Source: Clostridiaceae bacterium (GTDB taxonomy: Bacteria > Bacillota > Clostridia > Lachnospirales > Lachnospiraceae). Taken from it: DNA of 64,000 nucleotides. Made by a program: the position numbers and the translations under genes. Within the stretch, counting starts at the first letter, position 1, and each line of letters begins with the position of its first letter. The stretch spans positions 1 to 64,000 of the forward strand of contig CAJTGE010000027.1 in assembly GCA_910575795.1 (NCBI GenBank), read 5' to 3'. This document shows positions 25,368 to 35,242 of the stretch, piece after piece. The notes under the pieces were generated by a model. That model searched no databases. It was not told the DNA's origin and saw only the letters and a program-made list of their open reading frames with translations.

Positions 25368-26024
25368 CTATTTAAATACAATAAACGCCTTCCCGCCGTC
25401 CGGTACTGACGCCGTGTGCGCATCCTTTTTTTCCACGCCCTCTGTCATGTAAAGGATCTCTCCGGAGCACACCAGCGTGGCGCCGCCCTCGACGGAAACC
25501 ACCATGCCCTTTTCAGACTCCGCTATCTCCTCCGCCGACACGGCGCTCTTATCTTCCTTCACAAATGCCGCGGCCGTCAGCCATCCCGCCTCGGCCGCGT
25601 CCGGAACCTTCTTAACCTCCAGGGCTGTGAGCGTGTTGCTCGTATCCTCATTCTCATCCGTACCGCCAAATGCGATCAGATCCCTGGCCGTCGCAAAATC
25701 AAATACAGCCTTCATCGTGCCGTCCTCGGCCTTCACGCTCTGCAGCGCCGCCGGGAGCTTCTGGCCGCCTCCCTTATTCACAGCCAGCGCCTCGGCGCCG
25801 TTTAACTGATTAAAACGGATCACCGCCGCTTCCAGAAACTGCCTTAAATCCTTTTCATCCACATCGTCTCCGGCATACTCCTTCACAAGCGCGCTGGAGA
25901 CCGCGCCGTCCCGCGCTACGTAGACGCAGCTCACGGACGGATTAAACCCGCCGCGCCCCGAGCAGCCCGTAAGCAACGCCCCGGTAAGCAACGCCCCTGC
26001 CAGAAGCCGCCCAAATCCTCTCAT
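25368..26024 (-). CDS. Uncharacterised lipoprotein co-transcribed with glyS
   Basis: A 218-residue predicted lipoprotein with signal segment [15 protein letters not shown] (Cys at about 21). The mature part has no recognised domain, although its length and the strand-rich pattern after residue 60 are reminiscent of GerMN-like proteins. There are no catalytic motifs. AGGAGG lies upstream of the ATG. The strong promoter at 26098-26126 would drive this gene and then glyS, an unusual pairing of an envelope protein with an aminoacyl-tRNA synthetase. The function is unknown. Confidence 0.75.
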   Translation of the reverse strand: MRGFGRLLAGALLTGALLTGCSGRGGFNPSVSCVYVARDGAVSSALVKEYAGDDVDEKDLRQFLEAAVIRFNQLNGAEALAVNKGGGQKLPAALQSVKAEDGTMKAVFDFATARDLIAFGGTDENEDTSNTLTALEVKKVPDAAEAGWLTAAAFVKEDKSAVSAEEIAESEKGMVVSVEGGATLVCSGEILYMTEGVEKKDAHTASVPDGGKAFIVFK

Positions 26025-26097
26025 ACCTACTCCTCCTCAAACCATATGCAGCAGCCCTGTGAAAATGTTTCTGCTGTTACATCTGTATCAGATTTTT

Positions 26098-26126
26098 AGT
26101 ATACTCATTTTTTTCCTGTATTTCAA
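26098..26126 (-). promoter_or_regulatory. Predicted promoter of the lipoprotein-glyS unit
   Basis: Minus-strand TTGAAA (26126-26121), 17-bp spacer, TATACT (26103-26098), about 75 bp before the lipoprotein start. Confidence 0.7.
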
Positions 26127-26174
26127 GAGCTACCGTGAAATTTTATGCGGGCGCGGGCGTATGGTATAAAAGAA

Positions 26175-26217
26175 AAGAAGAATCCCCTGACGGTGTTGCA
26201 CCACGGTCAGGGGATTC
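26175..26217 (-). terminator. queA terminator
   Basis: A perfect 12-bp stem GAATCCCCTGAC (26180-26191)/GTCAGGGGATTC (26206-26217), with a secondary GGTG/CACC pairing in the loop. Reading leftward it is followed by TTCTTTTCTTTT. It lies 130 bp past the queA stop; the sequence between them holds no gene. Confidence 0.75.
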
Positions 26218-26348
26218 GTTCATTCGTCAACATAGACTCATTATCTCTTTTTGCCTACTGGCATTATAGCATACGCAATTCCGGTTTGCAAAATACTTTC
26301 CTTATTTCTGTATCATTTCCCCGCGCCCCGCAAATGTGCGGTTTTGCG

Positions 26349-27374
26349 TTACAAAATCATCATCGCGTCCCCAAAGCTGAAAAAGCGGTACCTCTCCCGT
26401 ATCGCCTCCTGATAGGCATCCAGGATATGTTCGCGTCCTGCCAGCGCGGACACCAGCATAACCAGCGTGGACTCCGGCAGATGGAAATTGGTGATCAGGC
26501 AGTCCGTGGCCTTAAACTGATAGCCCGGATAAATAAAGATATCCGTCCACCCGCTTCCCTCCCGCACAGCGCCGTCCGCGCCGGCGGCTGATTCCAGCGT
26601 GCGGCAGCTCGTGGTCCCCACACAGAACACCCGTTTTCCCTGCTCCCTTGTCTCATTGATCACACGGGCCGCCTCTTCGCTGACGCTGTAATATTCGGAA
26701 TGCATATGGTGATCCAGCACATTCTCCGTCTTGACCGGGCGGAAGGTTCCAAGACCCACATGGAGCGTGACGCGGACAATCCGCACGCCCAGGTCCGAAA
26801 TCTCCCGGAGAAGCTCCTCCGTAAAATGAAGCCCCGCCGTCGGGGCCGCCGCCGAGCCCTCGTTTTTCGCATATACAGTCTGATAGCGGTTCTTATCCTC
26901 CAGGCGGTGCGTGATATACGGCGGCAGGGGCATCTGCCCCAGCCTGTCAAGGATTTCCTCAAAAATCCCCTCATACGAAAACTGAATCAGCCGATTCCCA
27001 TCCTCTGCCACATCCAGGATCGTCCCCTTTAAAAGGCCGCCCCCAAAGACAATGACCGTCCCCTTCCTCGCCTTTTTTCCGGGCTTTACCAGCGTCTCCC
27101 AGATATCGTCCTCCCTCCGCTTTAAAAGGAGCAGTTCAATCCTGGCCCCTGTCTCCTCGCGGCTGCCAATCAGGCGCGCAGGGATCACCTTTGTATCATT
27201 GATCACCAGGCAGTCCCCTTTTTCCAGATAGGAAACGACATCCCGAAATACCCTGTGCTCCACAGCCCCGGTCCGTTTATCCAGCACAAGCAGCCTGGAA
27301 GAGGCGCGATCCTTAAGCGGATCCTGCGCGATCAGCTCCTGCGGCAGCTCATAATAAAAATCTTTTACCTGCAT
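26349..27374 (-). CDS. queA: S-adenosylmethionine:tRNA ribosyltransferase-isomerase
   Basis: A 341-residue QueA, of the normal family length. It transfers and isomerises the ribosyl group of SAM onto preQ1 at position 34 of certain tRNAs to make epoxyqueuosine. Family landmarks are [12 protein letters not shown] at the start, [18 protein letters not shown]-like [43 protein letters not shown] and the C-terminal [16 protein letters not shown]. The start at 27374 fits the family and has TGGAGAT upstream; the longer frame adds a non-homologous leader. The usual partner tgt is not in this window. Confidence 0.96.
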   Translation of the reverse strand: MQVKDFYYELPQELIAQDPLKDRASSRLLVLDKRTGAVEHRVFRDVVSYLEKGDCLVINDTKVIPARLIGSREETGARIELLLLKRREDDIWETLVKPGKKARKGTVIVFGGGLLKGTILDVAEDGNRLIQFSYEGIFEEILDRLGQMPLPPYITHRLEDKNRYQTVYAKNEGSAAAPTAGLHFTEELLREISDLGVRIVRVTLHVGLGTFRPVKTENVLDHHMHSEYYSVSEEAARVINETREQGKRVFCVGTTSCRTLESAAGADGAVREGSGWTDIFIYPGYQFKATDCLITNFHLPESTLVMLVSALAGREHILDAYQEAIRERYRFFSFGDAMMIL

Positions 27375-27422
27375 ACGTATTATATCTCCATTTCTCCCAA
27401 ATCCCACGCCGGATCCGCTGTT

Positions 27423-28196
27423 TTAATCCTGCATATAATCCGGCCCTTTTTTCATAAAATCCATCCGCTCCCGCAGCGCCGGATCCGCCGCTGCCGCCTC
27501 CTCCAGCCTCCGGTCAATCTGGTGGATCAGCAGCCGGACATCCTCATTTGCAAACATCCTCTCCTGAAACGCCGCCAGCTCCTCTGTCATCTCTCCGTCA
27601 TAAATCCGGTACTGCCCGTCCCCGCACCGCTCTGCGTAAACATACACAAGGCTGGGGGCCGGCGTCTCCACGCCCGTATAATGGATCTCATAAGAGACAT
27701 AGACCATATAATCGCCCTCGGAAAGCCCCGGCGCTGTGTAGCAGGAAATATTCTGATAGCCGTCTATATACGCGCTCTGCTGTTCAAACTGCCGCTTAAA
27801 CCGCTCCTCGCCGCTCGTATCCTGTGAAGTGAACAGATGCAGAAACGTAGGCATGTCACATTCCAAAATGGACAGGAAATACTGTTCCATAAGCTGATTG
27901 ATCTCCGGAACCGTATCCTGCGACAGAATGCTTCCCCCAAAGTCCAGAATATACTCCTTTGTATCCGGTTCGGGCTCCGGCGCTCCTGTCTCCTCCTCTG
28001 TCTCTGTAAGAACCGGCGTCCCGCCCGTCCCAGAGCCCGTACCCTGGAAAAAATCTTCCGGCAGGGCGTCCGCCACCAGCACTGCGATCGCCACAAAAAA
28101 AATCACACAGGGAACCAGAAGAAGCAGTACATAGCGGCGTACTTCCCGCCCCGTCAGCTTCTGCCTGTCCGCGCCCTTTTTCCTGCTCCTCGCCAT
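27423..28196 (-). CDS. Uncharacterised membrane-anchored extracytoplasmic protein
   Basis: A 257-residue protein with a basic cytoplasmic head, a single hydrophobic helix (about 25-47), a Thr/Glu/Pro-rich linker and an extracytoplasmic domain of about 150 residues whose helix-then-strand pattern (INQLMEQYFLSILECDMPTFLHLF) resembles NTF2/cystatin-like folds. Such proteins are widespread in Lachnospiraceae and have no assigned role. ATG 28196 has GGGAGGGAG upstream. It lies 48 bp before queA and may be co-transcribed with it. Confidence 0.7.
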   Translation of the reverse strand: MARSRKKGADRQKLTGREVRRYVLLLLVPCVIFFVAIAVLVADALPEDFFQGTGSGTGGTPVLTETEEETGAPEPEPDTKEYILDFGGSILSQDTVPEINQLMEQYFLSILECDMPTFLHLFTSQDTSGEERFKRQFEQQSAYIDGYQNISCYTAPGLSEGDYMVYVSYEIHYTGVETPAPSLVYVYAERCGDGQYRIYDGEMTEELAAFQERMFANEDVRLLIHQIDRRLEEAAAADPALRERMDFMKKGPDYMQD

Positions 28197-28325
28197 CCCG
28201 CTCCCTCCCGGCCCCGCAGGCCATTCCAACGACATTTCCACATACAGGTAAACAGCCTGCCCTTTGCATGCTTTATTCTAACAAAATTCAATCTAAAAAG
28301 CAATAAAATACATTTGAGAAAAGAC

Positions 28326-28354
28326 TTGCTAAATGAAACGAAATGTAGTATGAT
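28326..28354 (+). promoter_or_regulatory. Predicted promoter of the tRNA-Arg gene
   Basis: TTGCTA (28326-28331), 17-bp spacer and TATGAT (28349-28354), ending nine bases before the mature tRNA. Confidence 0.65.
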
Positions 28355-28363
28355 AATGGAGAC

Positions 28364-28435
28364 GCGTCTGTAGCTCAGTGGATAGAGCGCCGGCCTCCGG
28401 AGCCTGAGGCGTAGGTTCGATTCCTATCAGACGCA
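28364..28435 (+). tRNA. tRNA-Arg (anticodon CCG)
   Basis: A cloverleaf of 72 nt without encoded CCA. Acceptor stem GCGTCTG/CAGACGC, D-arm GCTC..GAGC, anticodon loop CTCCGGA giving CCG (codon CGG), and T-arm GTAGG/CCTAT around TTCGATT. The anticodon stem has one C-U mismatch at the 28-42 pair. A T run follows directly. It is a single tRNA, not in a cluster. Confidence 0.95.
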
Positions 28436-28529
28436 TTTTCAGCCAGACGGCATGGTCCCTGTGAAGGGTACTGTGCCGTTTCTTAGTGTTGCAGGATAAC
28501 GTTTGTCCAGAAAAGGAGTATATCACAGA

Positions 28530-28586
28530 TGGGTGTATACGTAAATCCCGCGGCTGACGGATTTGCCGAGATCGTGGATGCTTGAA
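28530..28586 (+). pseudogene. Possible start fragment of an AAA-ATPase-like gene
   Basis: An 18-codon frame preceded by AAAAGGAG, beginning MGVYVNP and stopping after EIVDA. The first dozen residues resemble the N-terminus of the DUF-type AAA-ATPase family common in Clostridia (MGxYxNPxxxGF), but no continuation is present. The rest of the interval to 28690 contains no supported gene. Next to a tRNA, a degraded insertion is plausible. This call is tentative. Confidence 0.3.
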
Positions 28587-28693
28587 ATGATCCACGCGGC
28601 CGAAACCTCTCCAAAAAATTAGAATGACGGACAGGCCCTGCGCTATGTTGTTATTATGGCCTATCTCAGCCGGATTGAACGACACAACACACA

Positions 28694-28722
28694 TTGACAA
28701 AGACTCCCTCTTCCATTACAAT
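28694..28722 (+). promoter_or_regulatory. Predicted promoter of mntP
   Basis: A consensus -35 TTGACA (28694-28699), 17-bp spacer and TACAAT (28717-28722). The leader to the ATG (about 58 nt) includes a GC-rich hairpin GGCCGCG/CGCGGCC followed by GGGCTTTTT, which could act as a short attenuator. No yybP-ykoY riboswitch motif was recognised. Confidence 0.75.
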
Positions 28723-28786
28723 CAGATCGATAACAAATCCGCCTGGCCGCGGCGCGGCCGGCAGGGCTTTTTCAGGAGGAATCATT

Positions 28787-29347
28787 ATGTCTCTGCCCGA
28801 GCTTTTTATCATTGCGGTCGGCCTGTCCATGGACGCCTTTGCGGTGGCTGTCTGCAAGGGCCTTTCCATGCAGCGTATGAACCGCGCGCACGCCGTGGTG
28901 ATCGGCCTCTATTTCGGCTTCTTCCAGGCCATTATGCCGCTTGCCGGCTACTATCTCGGCTACCATTTCAAGGATGCCATCACTTCCGTCGATCACTGGA
29001 TCGCGTTTATCCTTCTCTTCATCATCGGCGCAAATATGATTAAAGAAGCGCTGGCTTCCGGGGAGGATGAGCGGCTTGACCCGTCCATTGATGTAAAAAG
29101 CATGCTGATCCTCGCCGTGGCAACCAGCATTGACGCTTTGGCCGTGGGAGTCACCTTCGCTTTTCTGAAAGTGCGGATCGCCGCCGCTGTCTCCTTTATC
29201 GGAATCGTCACCTTCCTCCTCTCCATTGCCGGAGTGTGGGCCGGGAATCTGTTCGGCGCAAAATACAAGGCCAGGGCGGAGATCGCCGGCGGGATCATCC
29301 TGATCCTGATGGGCGCTAAAATTCTAATCGAGCATCTTTTCTTTTAA
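28787..29347 (+). CDS. mntP: Manganese efflux pump MntP
   Basis: A 186-residue six-helix membrane protein of the MntP (DUF204) family that exports Mn(II). Both family aspartates in membrane motifs are present: [13 protein letters not shown] in helix 1 and [12 protein letters not shown] in helix 4, consistent with the internal two-fold repeat. The start at 28787 has AGGAGG nine bases upstream; an upstream extension of the frame runs through the promoter and is rejected. It is transcribed from its own promoter. Confidence 0.95.
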   Translation: MSLPELFIIAVGLSMDAFAVAVCKGLSMQRMNRAHAVVIGLYFGFFQAIMPLAGYYLGYHFKDAITSVDHWIAFILLFIIGANMIKEALASGEDERLDPSIDVKSMLILAVATSIDALAVGVTFAFLKVRIAAAVSFIGIVTFLLSIAGVWAGNLFGAKYKARAEIAGGIILILMGAKILIEHLFF

Positions 29348-29515
29348 CATCAGAAGACAGGCGGAAAAATTTTTTCATTTTCCCCCTTATCAAATCACCT
29401 TTTTTGTAGGATAATAGACAGGAAGTTTTTTTATTTCCCGTAACGCTTCAGTCCGCCCGGGCCGTTTAACCGTTACGGCCCCGCTTATTACATAGAGAGA
29501 TGAGGATGGAACAGA

Positions 29516-30994
29516 ATGAAAACAGGATTTGACAACAACCGGTATTTAAAAATGCAGTCTGACCATATCCGGGAACGGATTAACCAGTTTGGGGATAAGC
29601 TCTATCTGGAATTCGGAGGCAAACTGTTTGACGATTATCACGCATCGCGCGTCCTGCCGGGCTTTGCGCCGGACAGCAAGCTTTCGATGCTTTTGCAGCT
29701 CGCCGATCAGTCTGAGATTGTGATTGTCATCAGCGCTGCGGATATTGAAAAAAATAAGATCCGCTCGGATCTCGGGATCACCTATGACGTTGATGTCCTC
29801 CGCCTCATCCAGTCTTTTACGGATAAGGGCCTGTATGTGGGAAGCGTGGTCATCACACATTATTCCGGGCAGGCCAGCGCGGATCTGTTTAAGCACAAGC
29901 TGGAGCACATGGGAGTCCGCGTGTACCGCCACTATACCATTGACGGCTATCCCAGCAACGTGGCGCTGATCGTCAGCGACGAGGGCTACGGCAAGAATGA
30001 TTATATCGAAACCACCAAGCCCCTGGTGATTGTGACTGCCCCCGGACCCGGCAGCGGCAAGATGGCCACCTGCCTCTCCCAGCTCTACCATGAGAATAAA
30101 CGCGGAATCAAAGCCGGGTACGCCAAGTTTGAGACCTTCCCTATCTGGAACATCCCGCTCAAGCATCCGGTCAATCTGGCCTATGAAGCGGCCACGGCCG
30201 ATTTAAATGATGTCAACATGATTGACCCCTTCCATCTCGAGGCGTACGGCGAGACGACGGTCAATTACAACCGCGATATTGAGATATTTCCGGTGCTCAG
30301 CGCTATCTTTGAGGGCATTTACGGGGAGAATCCCTATAAATCGCCCACGGACATGGGCGTCAACATGGCCGGGAAATGCATCATCGACGATGAAGCCTGC
30401 TGCGAAGCCTCCAGGCAGGAGATCATCCGCCGCTATTACCACGCCCTCAACCGCGTGGCACGCGAGGACGCCGGGCGCGACGAGGTCTATAAGATTGAGC
30501 TTTTGATGAAACAGGCCAAAATCTCGCCGGAGATGCGCCGCGTCGTTCCCGCCGCGCTGGAGCGCGCTGCGCGCAAGGGGAGCCCCGCCGCGGCGATCGA
30601 GCTTCCGGACGGCTCGATCACAACCGGGAAAACGTCAAACCTCCTCGGCGCGTCCGCGGCCCTGCTTTTAAATGCCGTCAAACAACTGGGGCATATCCCC
30701 CACGACACGCACCTGATCTCCCCCAGCGCCATCGAGCCCATCCAGACCCTGAAAGTGGACTATCTGGGCAGCAAAAACCCGCGGCTCCATACGGATGAGG
30801 TCCTGATCGCCCTCTCCATGTGCGCCGCCACGGACCAAAACGCACAGATCGCGCTGGAACAGCTCTCCAAGCTCAAGGGATGCCAGGTCCATGCGTCAGT
30901 GATGCTGACCGATGTGGATATCAAGACCTTTAAAAAGCTGGGGATTGAACTGACGTCTGAACCGGTGTATGAGCATAACCGGCTGTATCACTAA
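29516..30994 (+). CDS. DUF1846 family protein
   Basis: A 492-residue cytoplasmic protein matching the DUF1846 family over its whole length, beginning KTGFDNNRYLKMQSDHI and containing VTAPGPGSGKMATCLSQLYH, a P-loop-like stretch around residue 175. Family members are conserved in Firmicutes, with solved structures but no established activity. GAGGATGG lies upstream of the ATG. It is monocistronic, with a terminator at 31078. The 168-bp upstream gap holds imperfect GTAACG/CGTTAC inverted repeats (29441-29477). Confidence 0.9.
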   Translation: MKTGFDNNRYLKMQSDHIRERINQFGDKLYLEFGGKLFDDYHASRVLPGFAPDSKLSMLLQLADQSEIVIVISAADIEKNKIRSDLGITYDVDVLRLIQSFTDKGLYVGSVVITHYSGQASADLFKHKLEHMGVRVYRHYTIDGYPSNVALIVSDEGYGKNDYIETTKPLVIVTAPGPGSGKMATCLSQLYHENKRGIKAGYAKFETFPIWNIPLKHPVNLAYEAATADLNDVNMIDPFHLEAYGETTVNYNRDIEIFPVLSAIFEGIYGENPYKSPTDMGVNMAGKCIIDDEACCEASRQEIIRRYYHALNRVAREDAGRDEVYKIELLMKQAKISPEMRRVVPAALERAARKGSPAAAIELPDGSITTGKTSNLLGASAALLLNAVKQLGHIPHDTHLISPSAIEPIQTLKVDYLGSKNPRLHTDEVLIALSMCAATDQNAQIALEQLSKLKGCQVHASVMLTDVDIKTFKKLGIELTSEPVYEHNRLYH

Positions 30995-31077
30995 AAAGAC
31001 ATGCGGATCGCCGGGCAGGCAGAACGCCTCCCGCGCGCCGCTTGACCGGCCTGTTCCTCTGCGCGGCCTGTATTAAA

Positions 31078-31115
31078 AAACGGCGGGATCTTCAGAATCT
31101 CCGCCGTTTCTGTTT
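31078..31115. terminator. Bidirectional terminator between DUF1846 gene and ftsH
   Basis: Stem AAACGGCGG (31078-31086)/CCGCCGTTT (31101-31109), with As on one side and CTGTTTT on the other. The two genes are convergent. Confidence 0.75.
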
Positions 31116-31134
31116 TACAATGTGGCGTATTTTT

Positions 31135-33204
31135 TTACCATTCGTTCCCCGGCTCCGCCCCGCGGGCATCCTCTTTGGATTCCGGATCGCCTTCCCGCGC
31201 ATCCTCCTGTCCCGGCCCGGATACAGCTTCCGCTTCCTCAGACGGTTGTTCCTCATCCTTTTTGGGGGAATCTTTTGATTCTTCCGAGTTTTCCGTCTTT
31301 TCCGAATTGTTTGCCGGCTCCGGGATCCCCTTTACCTCGCGGAAAATCTTCATAAACTCTTTGCCTGTGATCGTTTCCTTTTCGATCAGGAAGGCCGCAA
31401 TCTTGTCAAGGGCGTCCCGGTTCTCCGAAAGCAGGCGTTTTGCCTCCTCATAGGATTCCTTTAAGATCGCCATAACCTCCCTGTCAATATCGGCCGCTGT
31501 CACATCGCTGCAGTTTAACACGGTACGGCCGTTTAAATACTGGTTTTCTTTTGATTCCAGTCCCATGAGGCCAAATTTCTTGGACATGCCGTACTGGGTG
31601 ATCATCGCCCGGGCGATCCGCGTCGCCTTCTCGATATCATTTGCCGCGCCGGTGGTCACGGTCTCAAAAACCAGCTCCTCAGCCGCCCGTCCCGCCAGAT
31701 AACCGATCAGCATGGCGCGGATCTCTTTTTCGGTATTTAAGTATTTCTCCTCCTCCGGAACCTGCATGACGTAACCTAAAGCCCCCATGGTCCTGGGAAC
31801 GATGGTGATCTTCTGCACCGGCTCCGCGTCCTTCTGGAGGGCGCTGACAAGGGCGTGGCCGACTTCATGGTAGGATACAATCCTGCGCTCCTCTTTGCTC
31901 AGGATGCGGTCCTTCTTCTCCTTGCCCACCAATACAAGCTCAACCGCCTCAAACAGATCCTTCTGTGAAACGGCGGTTCTGCCCTTTTTGACGGCATTGA
32001 TGGCCGCCTCATTCATCATATTGGCCAGATCCGCGCCCACCGCGCCGGAGGTGGCCAGTCCAATTTCTTCAAAGTTCACCGTCTCGTCCAGCTTGACATC
32101 CTTGGAATGCACTTTAAGGATCTCGACGCGGCCCTTCAGATCCGGCTTATCCACAATCACCCGCCGGTCAAAACGGCCCGGGCGCAGAAGCGCCGGATCG
32201 AGGATCTCCGGCCGGTTCGTGGCCGCCATCACCAGAAGGCCCTTGGAGGAGTCAAAGCCGTCCATCTCGGATAAGAGCTGGTTTAAGGTCTGCTCGCGCT
32301 CGTCATTTCCGCCCAGGCGGGAATCACGGCTTTTTCCGATAGCGTCCACCTCGTCAATAAAAATAATACACGGGGCGGACTGCTGGGCCTGTTTAAACAA
32401 GTCGCGGACACGCGAAGCGCCGACACCGACAAACATCTCCACAAAGTCCGAGCCGGACAGGGAATAAAAGGGAACCTTCGCCTCCCCGGCCACCGCCTTG
32501 GCTAAAAGCGTCTTTCCCGTTCCGGGAGGGCCCACGAGCAGCGCGCCCTTGGGGAGCTTCGCGCCGATCGTGGTATATTTTCCCGGATTGTGCAGAAAAT
32601 CCACGATCTCTGTCAGCGATTCCTTTGCCTCGTCCTCCCCGGCCACATCCTTAAACGTCACGCCCGTCTCCTTCTGTACATAGACCTTGGCGTTGCTTTT
32701 CCCGACTCCCATGATGCCGCCTCCGCCGCCCATGCGCTTCATCATAAAATTCAGAAACAGAACCATGAGCCCGATCGGAAGCACCCACTGAACCAGGAAC
32801 ACGATCAGCAGATCCGACGCGTTCGCCTGCGCCTGCTCATACCTGGCAACCCCGGCCTCCTCCAGCTTCTTCAGTAAATCCGGGTCATTCATCGGAACGG
32901 TATAATATTCAATCCCAATCAGCCCGCCGTAGCGGCTCTGGCTTCCTGTATATCTCTTTGAATCCTTTTTGGGGGTGATCTGAAGCTTATTTCCGTTTAC
33001 GACAACCGATTCCACTTCGCCGTCCTTCAGCATCTCGATAAACTCGCTGTAAGGGACCTGCTCCGTCCGGCTCTGCTGCCATAAGCTGTGCATCCCGCCA
33101 ACGCATAGCAGGGTGAACAGCATCGTAATGAAAAGTACCAGGTAGCTCTGATTGCCGCGGGGTGGCTTTCCATTCTTGTTATTCTGGTTGTTGTTATTGT
33201 CCAT
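31135..33204 (-). CDS. ftsH: ATP-dependent zinc metalloprotease FtsH
   Basis: A 689-residue membrane protease that degrades misfolded or regulatory membrane and cytosolic proteins. It has helix one at about 18-38, a small extracytoplasmic domain, and helix two at about 135-155. The AAA+ domain has Walker A GPPGTGKT, Walker B IIFIDEVDA and SRH with RPGRFDR. The M41 peptidase domain has zinc motif HEVGH. After the protease domain there is an unusually long acidic, Glu/Ser/Pro-rich tail of about 55 residues. It is monocistronic with a predicted promoter at 33252-33280. There is no nearby tilS or hpt, its usual neighbours. Confidence 0.97.
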   Translation of the reverse strand: MDNNNNQNNKNGKPPRGNQSYLVLFITMLFTLLCVGGMHSLWQQSRTEQVPYSEFIEMLKDGEVESVVVNGNKLQITPKKDSKRYTGSQSRYGGLIGIEYYTVPMNDPDLLKKLEEAGVARYEQAQANASDLLIVFLVQWVLPIGLMVLFLNFMMKRMGGGGGIMGVGKSNAKVYVQKETGVTFKDVAGEDEAKESLTEIVDFLHNPGKYTTIGAKLPKGALLVGPPGTGKTLLAKAVAGEAKVPFYSLSGSDFVEMFVGVGASRVRDLFKQAQQSAPCIIFIDEVDAIGKSRDSRLGGNDEREQTLNQLLSEMDGFDSSKGLLVMAATNRPEILDPALLRPGRFDRRVIVDKPDLKGRVEILKVHSKDVKLDETVNFEEIGLATSGAVGADLANMMNEAAINAVKKGRTAVSQKDLFEAVELVLVGKEKKDRILSKEERRIVSYHEVGHALVSALQKDAEPVQKITIVPRTMGALGYVMQVPEEEKYLNTEKEIRAMLIGYLAGRAAEELVFETVTTGAANDIEKATRIARAMITQYGMSKKFGLMGLESKENQYLNGRTVLNCSDVTAADIDREVMAILKESYEEAKRLLSENRDALDKIAAFLIEKETITGKEFMKIFREVKGIPEPANNSEKTENSEESKDSPKKDEEQPSEEAEAVSGPGQEDAREGDPESKEDARGAEPGNEW

Positions 33205-33251
33205 ATGTGCTCTCCATTCTGAATAGACATAAAACGCCGCTATTCTATACC

Positions 33252-33280
33252 ATTATAGTGTGACGTTCCGCATAAATCAA
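33252..33280 (-). promoter_or_regulatory. Predicted ftsH promoter
   Basis: Minus-strand TTGATT (33280-33275), 17-bp spacer and consensus TATAAT (33257-33252), about 48 bp from the ATG. Confidence 0.75.
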
Positions 33281-33308
33281 GAACTGAAATATTAAAATGT
33301 TATAAACA

Positions 33309-33337
33309 GCAACAGTCCGGGATATCTGAACTGTTAC
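33309..33337. repeat. 29-bp solo hairpin of the GTAA-ended element family
   Basis: It starts GCAACAGT and ends ACTGTTAC. The flanking octamers TATAAACA (33301-33308) and CATAAACA (33338-33345) match at seven of eight positions. Its length equals the first hairpin of the 133-bp elements. It lies between ftsH and the aminopeptidase gene. Confidence 0.55.
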
Positions 33338-33375
33338 CATAAACACCCAATGGATACACACATTCATGCAGTTTT

Positions 33376-35187
33376 TCAGACAACCAGTTTCGTAATCTCC
33401 CTCACTGCGCCTTTAAGCCATTCTCTCTCCTCCTCTTCCAGGAAAGGCGCGATTTTTCTGTAGACCTCTGCATGGTACGCATTCAGACGTTCCACATCCT
33501 TCTCATCCATAAACCTGACATCAATTGCATCCAGATCGATGGGTGCCCAGGTCAGGAATTCAAAACGCAGGAACTGCCCGTACTGATTCGTTTCATCCGG
33601 AACGCAGAGAATCATGTTCTCTGTCCTGGCGCCAAACCTGCCTTCCACATACAGTCCCGGCTCGACAGAGCAGATCATGCCGGGTTCAATCACTGCGCTG
33701 TCCTCGCGTTCCGGCACGATCTTCCACCGCAGCCCGTTCGGACGCTCATGAACATTCAGCAGATAGCCGACGCCATGGCCGGTCCCATGGTTAAAATCCA
33801 TCCCTCTCTGCCAGAAGGCTTCCCGAATCGTATAATCCAGGTTCATCCCACGGCACCCGTAGAGGAATTTCATGCTTCCGGCTTTCAGCATGCTCATAGC
33901 GACAATCGTATAAATCTCTTTCTCCTCCTCAGTCAGCGGCCCCAGGGCATAGGTTCTGGTGATATCCGTCGTCCCTTCATAATAGTGCCCGCCGGAATCA
34001 ACTAAAAGCAGGCTCTCCGGCCGCAGCGCGCTGCATGCCCCGTCACACGGATGGTAATGGCACATGGCGGCATTTTCCTTATAAGCGGCGATGGTGACAA
34101 AGCTGGGGCCGAGATAGCCCTCCTGCTCTGCCCGCAGAGCCTCTATCTTCCCCGCCGCCGTCATTTCTGTCATATCGCATGTTCCGATCTGTTTCTTCAG
34201 CCAATACATGAATTTTGTCGCCGCAACGCCGTCTTTCAGATGAGCCCTTTTCATGTTTTCGATTTCCGTCTCATTTTTTACGGCTTTTGCCGCCGCACAC
34301 GGATTGATGACCGCGGATCGGATCCGGCAGTTAGAGCGGATGCTCTCACAGACCAGGTAACTTGTCTTTTTCTGTTCCAGCAGCACTGTGCGGCCCTTTA
34401 GGTTTGCAATATCGCTGTAAAATGCCTCATAAGGCTTTACCGCCGCCTGGTTTTCTTCCAGGCTGGCTTTCGCATCCTCCTGCAGCGCCGCAAGCTGGAC
34501 ATACAGCACGGCTGTATCCATTCCAATCAGCGCATTCGCTAAAAAAACCGGATTATTCACAATGTCGCCGCCGCGCAGGTTAAACAGCCAGGCAATCTCA
34601 TCTAATGCGGTCATCACATGGAGATCCGCCCCCTGCTCCTTCATGGCTTTTCTGAGATCCGCCAGCTTTTCCCGGCAGGATTTACCTGCATAACAATCCT
34701 TCAGCCTCCAGATCGGGGCGCAGGAAAGGGCCGGGCGATCGCTCCAGACATCCCCTGCCAAATCCCTGCCGCAGGAAAGGGTGACTTTCTTTGGCGCCAG
34801 CCTTTCCAGAAGAAGGCGCCCGGTCTCTCCATCCACTACTCTTCCGTCAAAGCCCAGGCATCCTCCCTCCGGAAGACGATCCTCCAGAAATTCCTCCACG
34901 GCAGGCGTCCCCGGGGTTCCTGCCCTAAACAGCGTTACACAGGAACCGGCCAGCTCCTTTTCCGCCTGAACAAAATAGCGGCCGTCTGTCCACAGGCCCG
35001 CTTCATCCATTGTAATAACCGCTGTTCCCGCCGTTCCTGAAAATCCTGTCAAAAACTGGCGGCATTTAAAATACTCTCCCACGTACTCTGAGCCGTGGAA
35101 ATCGGAGGTAGGCGCCAGATAAGCGTCTATCCCCTCTTCCCTCATCAGAGCGCGAAGGGCCTCAATTCTTCCATTCGTCTGATTCAC
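33376..35187 (-). CDS. M24B family Xaa-Pro aminopeptidase
   Basis: A 603-residue aminopeptidase P-like enzyme of the long, three-domain type (two creatinase-like N-terminal domains, about 1-320, then a pita-bread metallopeptidase domain). The dinuclear metal ligands are visible: Asp in LLVDSGG, Asp in TTDITRT, His in NHGTGHGVG, Glu in SVEPGLY and Glu in RTENMIL. It removes N-terminal residues from peptides with proline at position two and acts in the cytoplasm. It lies 55 bp downstream of the AbgT transporter gene and is likely co-expressed with it under the LacI-type regulator at 37141. Confidence 0.93.
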   Translation of the reverse strand: MNQTNGRIEALRALMREEGIDAYLAPTSDFHGSEYVGEYFKCRQFLTGFSGTAGTAVITMDEAGLWTDGRYFVQAEKELAGSCVTLFRAGTPGTPAVEEFLEDRLPEGGCLGFDGRVVDGETGRLLLERLAPKKVTLSCGRDLAGDVWSDRPALSCAPIWRLKDCYAGKSCREKLADLRKAMKEQGADLHVMTALDEIAWLFNLRGGDIVNNPVFLANALIGMDTAVLYVQLAALQEDAKASLEENQAAVKPYEAFYSDIANLKGRTVLLEQKKTSYLVCESIRSNCRIRSAVINPCAAAKAVKNETEIENMKRAHLKDGVAATKFMYWLKKQIGTCDMTEMTAAGKIEALRAEQEGYLGPSFVTIAAYKENAAMCHYHPCDGACSALRPESLLLVDSGGHYYEGTTDITRTYALGPLTEEEKEIYTIVAMSMLKAGSMKFLYGCRGMNLDYTIREAFWQRGMDFNHGTGHGVGYLLNVHERPNGLRWKIVPEREDSAVIEPGMICSVEPGLYVEGRFGARTENMILCVPDETNQYGQFLRFEFLTWAPIDLDAIDVRFMDEKDVERLNAYHAEVYRKIAPFLEEEEREWLKGAVREITKLVV

Positions 35188-35242
35188 AGCCTCTCCTCAC
35201 ATTTCTTTATCCAAAACAACGCACACCGCATGTCAGTATCCG

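Noticed and set aside
28720-28786. Manganese riboswitch (yybP-ykoY) upstream of mntP
   Set aside because: The leader is too short and lacks the expected conserved motifs; only a GC-rich hairpin is present.
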